Below, in pieces: positions 35,160 through 45,774 of a DNA stretch of 64,000 nucleotides. Below the pieces are notes generated by a model. That model saw only the letters and a list, made by a program, of their open reading frames with translations, had not been told where the DNA came from and did not search any database. The stretch's first letter is position 1, and every line of letters begins with the position of its first letter. Made by a program: the position numbers and the translations under genes. The DNA is from Pohlia nutans (Eukaryota; Streptophyta; Bryopsida; Bryales; Mniaceae), in contig CM040093.1 of assembly GCA_022496805.1 (NCBI GenBank), positions 12,614,713 through 12,678,712 of the forward strand, in the 5' to 3' direction.

Positions 35160-35620
35160 TATAGATATTTCACGATTTTGAACCTAAAGATATTAAGGGG
35201 TGTCACACCTCTTTCTTCCCATTCTCAATCTTCAGAGAATGCGTACGTGGCACTTTGTCTTTGAATTGTAGAGGACCCATTCTATGAAGATTGAGAAGTT
35301 TCATTCTTTGTTTCCTTCGGAGGTGAAGAATGGACTTGAAGATTGAGAAGCCATGTTCATTCTCATTCTTCACACAACCTCAAGGGGAGTCACACCTTCA
35401 TGGAGAATAGCGACAATTGGCTCCACATTTCTTTCCCAAAATCTCAATCTCCAAAGAATCAATCTTCTCAGAAGAAACAACCCCTATTGTGAAGAAAATG
35501 TGAAGTATTCAAACAATACGTCATCCCAACCATTATAAAATATTAATTTTGAGTTAACCAAAAACAAGAAAAAACTATGCGGAGTCTCTGCCCCAATATT
35601 ATCAATATATGAAACAGACT
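35160..35620. other. Spacer with small inverted motifs
   Basis: Repeated TCTCAATCTTC / GAAGATTGAGA motifs and two GTCACACCT-containing blocks (35195 and 35390) hint at an eroded element. No gene. Confidence 0.35.
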
Positions 35621-35624
35621 GTGC

Positions 35625-35885
35625 ACGAATAGTTCCTTGGTCCCTTAATGAAGAGCCCATTAAACTTGGAGGAACTTGTGGGAACTCTCCTCTAACATTG
35701 GGGAGGTCACGAGTTTCACTCCCACGGGTGGTGTAGGGCCTTGCTTTAGATTATTCTCCAACTCACCGTAGACTAGTTTTGCAATCTTTTGAACTGAAAA
35801 CGAGTCTACGATGATTATGAGGCGAGTTTCCACTTTGACACTGACTCTTTTCACACTGACTCTTTTCAGTTAACTCTATTGTCTG
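35625..35885 (+). mobile_element. tRNA-derived SINE, copy 3
   Basis: B-box-like GGTCACGAGTTTCACTCC, then CCTTGCTTTAGATTATTCTC and a CAGTTAACTCTATT 3' end shared with the copy near 27.8 kb. The 5' end begins near GAATAGTTCC. Confidence 0.6.
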
Positions 35886-36512
35886 AAAACTTCACCTCGG
35901 GCAATGGAATTTGGACGAAAAGCACTCTTTTACTTTTATTTTATTCACATATCACTGGCTGCGACAAACATGCCACAGCAATAAATAACCGGATTGTCTA
36001 TGCCCTAGCAACGTAAGGGGAGAACGGACAGCTAATTACAAGTGAGCTAATTCATTTCTCAATTCTAATCAAATAGGATGCTGACTCCGTACGCACAAAT
36101 CGAGATTGGTTTCAAAGTGTGCAAGTGTTTTAAGGTGCTCATATAATACATGATCGACCCGTGTGCCATGAAAATTGGCAATGCCGTGCACAAACAAGAA
36201 TAAACCTAGAGTACGTATGATCTCACTCCTCTTGGAGCCAGCCCCTTCACACCAACAGATTGAATTCCATTGACATGACAAGCCTCTAGACTAAGTAACT
36301 CTGGGTAGCACATCTGGAGAAAATTACAGCCACCTGAGATATCTAAAATCACCTTCCAACTATAACGACTAAACTATGAATTCTACCTTGAGCCCTAAAA
36401 ATGTGTACAAGCCCCAGAGAAGGAGCAGAACTCCGTTTCTGAAGCGCAAGTTAGTGTTCTAATACAATGTCCTCGCAGACGATGGAGGCCCCCATTATAA
36501 TTGCAGCTCATG

Positions 36513-39500
36513 TTATCTATCAGAAGCCAGCGCCGTAGGTCCGTCCCCTTGGATCCAACCTCTCGACATCAGTAACTCATACACACGATCTGTCTTGACA
36601 GGATCCACTTTAAACATTTGGTATGCATCCGACCTACGGACTTGCCCCGCCTTCAGACTCTCCAGCATAAGAACTTCTTTCATCTTCAGGTAATGAGCAG
36701 GTAAGAGCCTGTATTGCGCACAGAGATCTTGCTCCTGCAATTTTCAGGGAGTCCAACTAAAGCGTCAGTACAGATTTGCGATATTATTACCACATCAAAC
36801 ATATACCCACCGTTGTAGATTTAAGAACAAAGAAAACACAGCTCGTCAGTGAATGTGTAGTGCAACAAGAACAGCAAAACTTGAAGTGGTTGGTTGACGT
36901 ACAGTGTGGGATAGTAAGTCTACACCAGGACTGCCTGCAAGATCGAGCGGCACTCCAGCTCTTTTTGAGTCCTTTCCACCAGAACCTGCTAAGAGACTGC
37001 TCCCAAGAGGAGGACCCACTCTCAATCCTTTTGGTACTTCCTGGCGTGCACTGCCAGATGATGCAGCCTCACCCTCCTCTCTGTTTAGATACCGGTTTGC
37101 TCGATGAGTTGAAGATTTGCCACTATACAAGTAAGACGCGCTCTCTCGGGCCTTCCTTAGGCTTGCCTCCGTATCTCTCTTCTTCTTTTCAGACCCATAT
37201 ATCTCTGCCTCTGCCAATGTGTGGCAGCCAGCCATTCTATACTCCTGCACTTGACAAACAAATAATCAACATACAAATTAAACAACCATTATTGAGGAGA
37301 TACAGATACCAAACGGCACTGGTCATCAGAACATACTCCACCACGGGTTCCTATGGAGATTATGTACCATCCTAATCTACAATCACGTTGGCCAATGACT
37401 AGGACTGCACATAATGACTTCGTTGGTCAATGGCTTCTCAAATAATATAGAACTCCACAGATTCTTTCTGCCAGCTCAAAGCAAGCAGTAGAATGGACGG
37501 TTTCACTATACTTCCAAAATAAATCTGCCTTAGACAATACCTGCAGTTCTTCAATGCGTTGGCAAAGTTTGCGTTCAGCTATCAGACCATTGACCAAAGC
37601 CTCATGTTCTTCCATTGAATGATACCGCATGAAGACCCGACATCGATTGTACAATTCTCTTTCTTCTTTACTACGCTTCCTATCCAGGGCCTGTTGACGC
37701 TTGACATTTAATAGTCCTCTTTCTAGTATAAAGTCCTTCCTACGTTTCCGTTCATCAAGCCTGAAAGACACAAAAATTTGCATTAGAACAGAGAGGGTAC
37801 TCAACGGAAAGTGATCCACCAGTATTCTCAAAGAAGACTTACATGAGAATTTCAACAAGTATTGCAACCGCCATGTCTACAGGCATATGCTTTTCAATAA
37901 TAATTACAAGGAGCTTGAAGTTTTTAATGCTCAGACGGACGCAAATCCCCCTCACTACGTCACGTAATTCATTGGCATAACTACACTCGCTTCAGAAATG
38001 ATAGTACGATAAAAAGAACTCACCTCGAGATATAAATGTGCAGCATTCGAAGTTTTAACTCCCGGTCAGTTTCATGGTCATTGTCCTTAAACTCCATATC
38101 AGCCAATGGAAGTTCGGCATCATTGTCGTACTCTGGCTCAAATTCTTGCCGTTTAGCATGGTACCCCGATTGATCCACACCATTAGTGCCTCCCTTATTA
38201 TCCTCAACTAGAGGTTTTGGCTTCTTGCCACCAAGAGTACGATTGCTTTGGGCTCCATCTGTGCGTATCAAAAATTCTGCAGTTCAGATATGCGAACCCC
38301 AGCTCTCTAGCAAGTTTTCTTTACAATAAAAATGGTTATTTCTTTATCACTTGTTGTTCACATAAAACAATATATAATTTTATATGTTACTTTTCATACA
38401 TATCACTTGATTGTAAACTTTATTACTCAAATTCCATAGTGCCAAGAGAAAAGTGCACCTTCTGCTGTTGCACCAGCTACAGCACTATCTGGAGTTTCCT
38501 TGACATGAACTGCTCCTTGTGCACCTCCAGCAGTTTTTTGACACTTTAAACCTTGTCCATTCAAGGGACCTCCTGAATCAATTGCTCCACCAGCTCTTCC
38601 ATCCCCATCATCACCCTCACTACCTGGAGTTGAAAGCACTGGCTTGATATCTTTCGTTCCTGCAGGGACGTAGTGAGTTTCATTGCAAATAATACTCGCT
38701 TACAAATCAAATACAAAGAGAGATGAGTCACCACAAAACGTAGTTATATAAGCACATAATGACATTGGCACCTGTTGACATGCTAGATGGGGATCTGCCT
38801 TCAAAACCCTCCTCCATCCTTCATACACACAGTCAATACCAAGTGAGTAATTGCTCCTAACAAAGAAGTTTACAGTCACACTTGAATCATCAACTTCTAT
38901 ATAATCAACGCTTAGCTGAAGCAAGATGTAAATTAGGCCACAAATACATTATAAACATCCCACTTCATTTGTGCTTCACGAAAAAGGTCGTACTTGATCC
39001 TTGGAGAAATGGAAGGCTCCTGTTTAACTAATCGTAACACCCCACCATCTGCTCATATCCAACGTATTGTCGTCAGTTTCAGACTGAACATATGTGTTAA
39101 CAAGTATAGATTAGCAAACCACCTATCAGAACAAAGCTAAGCTGGTTATTTGAGCGCAAAGCCCTAAACCTTAGTAATAGCTTTTAAATACTTGGAAATA
39201 GTCAGCTCAGTGAGTGTCAAAGGGCTAATCAGTAGGCACTGTTTCAAAGTTTGTAACAACAGAAAATGATTTTGGGAGTGATAATAATGTGTTACCTTTC
39301 TTGCCTTCTTGATGTGAACGAGCCATGGCAAGCAGCTCCGCCTTGGATTTCCCAATAACATGGGACATATCCTACACACTCGTAGTCAAATTCCAAACAT
39401 TTAGCCAGCAGGTTCAGAAATCCGTTCAGCTCCACACTTCAATCATTGTAAAACACTAGCAAATATTCACGCAACAGAACTCTTTAAAATGCTATTCCTT

Positions 39501-40772
39501 ATGCTAACTGCACTTACAGGTAGTGGAGAACAGACAGAATTCATGTAGGTAGTCATATAATGATCATAGCACTGTGACTTTGTCTTTGTTCCCACATGCT
39601 CAGAAACCTCCACCCAATTCCCAAGCCCATACATTTCAACGCCCTGCGCGAACAAATACGATCAGACTATATTCAAATACACATGAAGTCAGAACATAAC
39701 GTTATAAGAGCACAGGGCTTGTCTCAAATCAAACAATCAAACACACTCAGCACCTCCAAAAGCAGAATCTCTTCATCGGCATTCCATTCTGGATGAATGA
39801 GGGGAAACGATAAATTGTCCTGCAAAAACGAAAACCATCCAAGTCAGGGACTCATTATTAGACGTCTCCTTCACCTGTTCAATAAGATGCAGCAGACAGA
39901 ATACGACTGGAAAGCTGACCACATTGGTGTCTTAGCGCTTACAATGACTCGGTAGGAATGATTGGATTTGTGAGGAGTGATCTCCACACCAACAGAGAAA
40001 CACTCCACGCAAAGATCAAAATCCGGGCATTTGTTACACTTGATTCGAATAATTCCTGAGATGTCTTTATTGCAGTAATTGCAGTGGTACAGAGCTTTCT
40101 TTGCTTCTCCCGCACCTGTAGTCCAGCCGCAACCAAAAAAAGAATTGTAAGCACATTATAATCAGTATAATATTCTTATTAGATCTTATTGGCAAATATA
40201 AGAGGATTTTGAAGCACTTTAGCATGCATTATTTGGACATCCTCTTTAGAACCTTAATGTTTGAACATTAGAGGAACTGCAGTTCACATAAGCTTATAAT
40301 ATCATTTTTAATTCAAAAGATCGCAAATCAGAAGGAAAATTTCTTGATTACGAAAATAAACTTAATCACATAGATGAGTTCACTTCAGTACGAAATTCTC
40401 ATACATTAATAATCAATCGACACTAAATTTAACCAAATTTTAACACATCAAGCAACATTCAAATTCACAACCGAAATGTCAGTCAATACAACATCGATTA
40501 AAAAATCAAGATTTTTTTTCTTACCAGCAATTGACGGTTCCGAGGCATCTCCTCCGGCAGCAACACGCCGTCTCTTGGACCTGCAACGAAGCCAGCATCA
40601 GCTAAACATCGATATTCGGGGAGTACCGACACAAACCCCAAAGGGAAACATGGATTTCGGCCGACACTGGACCGATTTGGACGAGAAAAAAACGGCGAGG
40701 AGAGGCGGACCTGTGGCCGAACCACGCCGTGTCATCGTCGTGCGTGCCGTGGACGCCTCGCGATCGGCCCAT
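36513..40772 (-). CDS. ADA2: Transcriptional adaptor ADA2 (SAGA histone acetyltransferase module)
   Basis: ADA2 bridges the GCN5 acetyltransferase to SAGA-type complexes in the nucleus. Eleven exons with agreeing phases give 592 residues: 40772-40711, 40580-40525, 40115-39943, 39819-39754, 39643-39518, 39371-39296, 38659-38459, 38258-38024, 37760-37541, 37244-36903 and 36734-36513. The third exon holds a ZZ zinc finger (CNYC, CNKC, CVEC, then two His before SYRV). The SANT domain (HPEWNADEEILLLE, GLGNWVEVSEHVGTKTKSQC) follows, then DMSHVIGKSKAELLAMARSH and the RLDERKRRKDFILERG middle domain. A C-terminal SWIRM domain (LPAHYLKMKEVLM, SDAYQMFKVD) closes the protein. Length and order match plant ADA2 proteins (about 490-570 residues). 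The first donor is GTCCGC. The exon ending at 38459 could instead end 16 or so bases earlier, in the same phase. The gene appears intact. Confidence 0.96.
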
Positions 40773-41440
40773 GGCGAAATTCCAGCTATGGCAGCTATGG
40801 GGTTTGCAACGCGCAACGACCAAACCCTAGCTAGCAAGCTCGTCGGAGCAAACCCCCGCCCGTTGGCTTCGGTTGGCTTCCCGCGGGACACACCTGATAC
40901 CCGCCAAACACAAAGCCCCGCGCAAACCCTAGGTATCCCCACCCCGCCTTGCTCACGTGGCCTTTTCAAATGGCCACGTCAGCAATTTAAAAAAATTAGC
41001 ACTCCCATATTAATTTTCAAATTATTTCCCGGTCTCTTCTGCCCTTTATGAGATTGTATACCGTACCCAGTGATTTTTTTTTCTTGCCAATAGTAGCCAA
41101 ATTGCTACATAAAATTTGGGATATTAATTTGATACAAAGGATTTTTTTTAAGTAAAAGGAATAATAGCCAGATTCCCTGCATGATGACAAGATGTGTAGC
41201 CTAGGTATCACCCAAGTATTGCCTATGTAACACCTAAGTAGCACATGTGTACTATCCTAATATTACCTATATATTAATATGAAAAGAGCATCCAAAGATC
41301 ATGGATTGTTCTTTAAGCTATGAAAAAGTAGAAAAAATGCTAATCTCTCTCCTGACAAAAAAAAATCACTACCGTACCCCATTCTATGTTGTGGGGAATG
41401 ATTTAATTGTTCATTGCCACTTAAATTTATTTTTTGAGTA
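40773..41440. other. 5' flank of ADA2
   Basis: The first 170 bases are GC-richer than the surroundings and probably hold the ADA2 promoter and 5' UTR. No TATA box could be assigned with confidence. The rest is AT-rich. Confidence 0.4.
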
Positions 41441-41444
41441 TTCA

Positions 41445-41984
41445 CACCTAAACGACCGACCGACCATTTTATGGTCGTAGCCCAAACAGCAATGACTGCC
41501 CATGGTCAGAAATGACATTTTTTGAGTTTTGATTTTTTGTCAAAATTGGGAGTAGAGATCATGTTCTAGTGTTGTTTGATGCATTTCATTTGCAATATTG
41601 AGGTTCACTAAGGAATTTTTCAAAGACAAACACCTCAACATGTCCTAGTGTTATGAAACTTTCTATTTCGGGAAAGTAATGATGTTCTCTCCTTTGAAAT
41701 TTTTTCTTTTTAAAATTTTACAATAGAATGTCTAGTTTTAACCAATCATTCTAAATTTCAAATTCTAAAAATAAATATTTTAATTTTGGTGAATTTTAAA
41801 TGGTAAATGCTTCTAAATTCATTAAATGAGTGTCTAAAACATTTTTTGAAAGTTTGACGGTACTAATAATTACTAAACATCATGCTTTTCATTTTCTCTT
41901 CTGGACCAAACTTCATCAAAGTTGTAGAAGTAACATTTTATAACACATCTAGGTTTTGCCTTTATCCCCTCTGTCATTTAGGGG
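41445..41984. mobile_element. TTAA-type MITE, same subfamily as 50996-51541, opposite orientation
   Basis: The left end CACCTAAACGACC follows a decayed TTCA. The right end CATTTAGGGG is followed by TTAA 41985-41988. The hairpin ACCATTTTATGGT is next to the left end. The interior TTATAACACATCTAGG matches the other copy inverted. Confidence 0.8.
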
Positions 41985-42480
41985 TTAACCGCCGGCAATT
42001 AAGCTTTGCACGCGCTTGACAACTGCTTCACGGCATTGTTGACAATCTTGCAGCTTAATCTATGGGTTTTGATAACGTTGATTATAAATTATTGTCATAG
42101 ATTTTGATAATGTATACACTTTCTGGCAGTCAAAATATTCCCTTTGTACTCACTTAATCTATGGATTTGCGTTACAGTCAAAATGCTCCCTCTATAATCA
42201 TGTAATTAACTTTAATCACTAAAAAAAAAATTCAAGCCTTCCAAGGGCTGCAAGTTCGACCAAACTGCCATGCAAAAATTAAAAATTAAAAATTAAAAAT
42301 AGAAATCCAATCTGACATGACCAAAACTTGGCCACGTCAGATTTTATAATTTATTTTATTATAGTTTAGTTTTTAATATTTTAATATTTTATTAATTTAT
42401 TTGCAAAGCAGTTTTAGCAGCTTTTTGGAGGCCTCAAAATGCTTGTAATGCTATGGATTTTAGTCAAAACAACATTTAAC

Positions 42481-42894
42481 CTCGGGGAGTGCACTTAAAG
42501 CTAAGACTAGGAATCACGTGAGTGCGTACTTTCGACCCCCCTATGTATGTACTAAAAAATCATTTAAAATTTGTTAAAAAAATATGAAGTTGTTAAACAC
42601 AATCTAAAGTTCTTGTTGTATAAATTTCAAAAAATAATTAGTTGTAAATATTTTTTAATTGATTTTTGAAGCGAAAAACAACACATTTTAGTTCAAACTT
42701 CTATAATTTTTTTAATAAGATTTTAAAAACTTTAAGTCCTGAAATTTACACCAAATGATAGATATATACGTAATGATTTAGCACCTACAAAATCTTAATT
42801 TAAAAACTATTTTAAGGTCAAGTATTGTAGGGGGTATGCTATTAAAACGCACTCACGTGTATTCCTAATCCTAACTTTAAGTGCACTCCCCGGG
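42481..42894. mobile_element. hAT-like MITE, 414 bp, 8-bp target duplication
   Basis: Inverted ends of about 48 bases (CTCGGGGAGTGCACTTAAAG against CCCGGGGAGTGCACTTAAAG, continuing through ACGTGAGTGCG). The 8-bp direct repeat CATTTAAC lies at 42473-42480 and 42895-42902. An 8-bp duplication is typical of hAT elements. The duplicated target includes the TTAA and first base of the adjacent TTAA element. Confidence 0.85.
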
Positions 42895-42901
42895 CATTTA
42901 A

Positions 42902-43469
42902 CTCCTAAACGTTCTCACCCTTTTCAGATTTGGCAGTTTTTCAAAAATGCATTATAAAATGCAACTAAAAGGGATATTTTCAACTTGATGAATGAATAAA
43001 AGTTGTACATTTATGAATTTTAGATTCTATCCATACGGTTAGATTTGCGATTGCTATCACCAATATTTATGTATAAATTTTCAAACTTAGAATTTAGAGC
43101 TCTTTTGTAATATGATTACGAATAAGATATTGAAAAGCTAATAATGAAATTTTTTGGGATGGGTTGAAATGTAATACTCTAAGTGTAGTGATTTTTGGAG
43201 ATTTTTTAATTGCTTAATTTTAGTAGCTGACTTTTTCAATAGCACTTTTAGACTAAAATCTTCGGAATTTTGGGTGGAACACTACAACATGAAATGAGGC
43301 ATAAAATTTTCACAAATCATCCCCTTTCTAATCGGATCACACATGCACGAAGCTAAGTTCCCATAAAAGTTTCAGTAAAAAATCCACATTGCAAAAAGTG
43401 CATGATGGATGAGAAATCAGGTTCAAATCCGTACATCATGCAAAATATGCATGGTTGGGCGATTAGGGG
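42902..43469. mobile_element. TTAA-inserted MITE, subfamily A
   Basis: TTAA 42898-42901, CTCCTAAACGTTC left, GGGCGATTAGGGG right, TTAA 43470-43473. The interior matches the 3741, 13617 and 34579 copies. Confidence 0.85.
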
Positions 43470-44440
43470 TTAATCCATGAATTTCAGTGAAAACAAGGTG
43501 TTTTAGTGGCACAAAGAGAATTTTTTTTTTGACAAAAAATAATTTATTCATGTCAAAACTAACCATGGTGCAGACTGGGATGCAGAATAATGATAGCTTT
43601 CAAATCTTGCTTTGGATAGCTTTTGTGTGGGACCCGACATGACATACGAGGAATATCCCTCCCTACTCCTAGAATCTTGGTTAGAAATAACCCTATGTAA
43701 AGAGGTTACATAATGTTTTGTTGGTAGAGCTTGAATGATTTAAACTGCACACGTCATAGTAACACTATTTTTTCTTTTTTCTTTTTCAAATGGTGTGAAC
43801 CACACTATTTTAGACAATACTGTCCTTAAAAGTTTGATTTGGCACCTTGATGTTAAAATAGATTTTTTTTAGTAAAAAATCCTTTTTGAATTTCAAAATA
43901 TATTTTCGATGTTTCAACACAAAAATTTATGACTTTTTTATAAGTGAGGTTTCTTACACAATATTGATGCCAATAATTTCTACAAATTTTTCCAAAATCG
44001 TTTAATGTATGTTGAATCATACCTTCATGTAGGAAATTGTAGACCACAATATCTTCTCCTGTGGTTTTTTGACATAAATTAACTCTATTTTTTAAAGTAA
44101 AAAAAAAGTAAAAAAATATTATGATTTAAAAAAATCATAGTAAATCATAGTAACTTCTTAAAAATATCTACACTAGAGATTCACGAAGAACATTCTTTTT
44201 TCTTTCCAATCTTATGAATATCAATCAAACGAAGTGCAATTTTCAGAACATTCATTATGTAACTCATGGATGGTTGAACGTTTAGAACGATGATGATTTT
44301 GAGAAATCATAAATAATAATTGTTTGAAAGTGTAAAAATAATTTACTTATCCAAATGGATGAAAATTTGTTCAAATTGATAAAAGATTTGAAATTTTAAT
44401 AAAATCCCTTGTTTCAAGTGTAAAACACTAAGTTTTTTAA

Positions 44441-44870
44441 ACCCAAAAGGTCCAACCATGCATTTTTTGTATGATGTATAGAAGCAAACTTAGTTTTCTC
44501 ATCCATCATGCTTTTTTTAGTATATGTGTTTATGCTAATTATAGATTTTGTGAAAAGTTAGCTTCATGCATGTGAGGATTGATTAAAAAGGGGATGATTT
44601 GTGAAATTTTTACGCCTCATTTCCTGTTGAAGTGATTCACCAAAAATTCTAACACCTTAGTTCAAAAGTGTCTTTGAAAAAATCAACTCATGAAATTCAA
44701 CAACCAAAAAATCTCCAAATATCACTACACTTAGAGTATTACATTTTAACACATTACAACAAATTTCATCCACAAACTATCAATATTTCATTTATAATCA
44801 AAGAACAAAATAATTTTGAATTTTAAGTTTCAAATTTTATACAGAATCATTGGTGCTAGCAATCTTAATT
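44441..44870. mobile_element. Truncated subfamily A MITE
   Basis: Left end ACCCAAAAGGTCC after TTAA (44437-44440) and CATGCATTTTTTGTATG hairpin; the body (CAAAAAATCTCCAAATATCA) is collinear with the 34579 copy. The right third is missing. Confidence 0.65.
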
Positions 44871-45774
44871 TTATCTACAATAGGAAAAAAAATTGCAATA
44901 ATTCCCAAAACAACAAATGTTATATTAGCCTTTGAATCATACAATCATATTCATACTATGCTTTTCACAAAATATATATTATATGGTTGGATATACATAT
45001 AAAATGCATGATCAAGGAGTTCTCAATGGAATTCCTCGTGCCCAACTTTTTATTCAGCCTTCCCAAATCAAAACCAAACCCCTAACTAAAACCATAGCCC
45101 ACTAGACATAAGCACGCTTTTTTTGGCTAGAAGGAGGTCGGACCTCCATATTTAAACCTCTATGATTGTGCCATGACACTAGTATCTAACTCCAAGAAGC
45201 CAGGAAAAAAAAACAAAAACCCTACTATGTAGATAATAACCTCTATCATGGATAAAAACCGATTCATGATCAAGTGGGTTCTGTCTCTGAAACGATGAAC
45301 TCACCATTCATTCATCCCTGCCCTCCTACAAAGGCCACTATCTTTACACTACTGATAATTCATACTTTGCATATGCTTCGTATATCTTGAACCTCAAAGT
45401 CATATATATACACTCTAGATACTCTACCTCTGAGAGGAGGCACTAAGGGTAGACCTTGCTACCCATGCCCTTGAAACATACATAGCCGAACTACCCTCAA
45501 GAGACTCTCCCTTCACGATGGTCTCCTAGACCAGCGTTACTATTATATATATTTACTCAGTATATTCTAGACCAAAAATCAACACCACTGGAACTGGATC
45601 GAAAACTCAAATCACACGACAATATTTTCCAGTCCCTACATAATTGTAGTACATATCATGTGGTCATCTCGTAAACGAAACCAGAGTTCGAGTACGTATT
45701 TGAGACACTTCATAGATCTTGTTTTTATGGAAAATGGGCTCCTACATACCATTTGACTGAATGGTAGGGGAACA

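Noticed and set aside
36776..37375. 199-codon plus-strand frame
   Set aside because: Antisense to an ADA2 exon whose minus-strand frame fits the protein and splice phases.
40476..41051. 191-codon plus-strand frame
   Set aside because: It lies antisense over ADA2 exons 1-2 and promoter; the frame is a by-product of GC-rich sequence.
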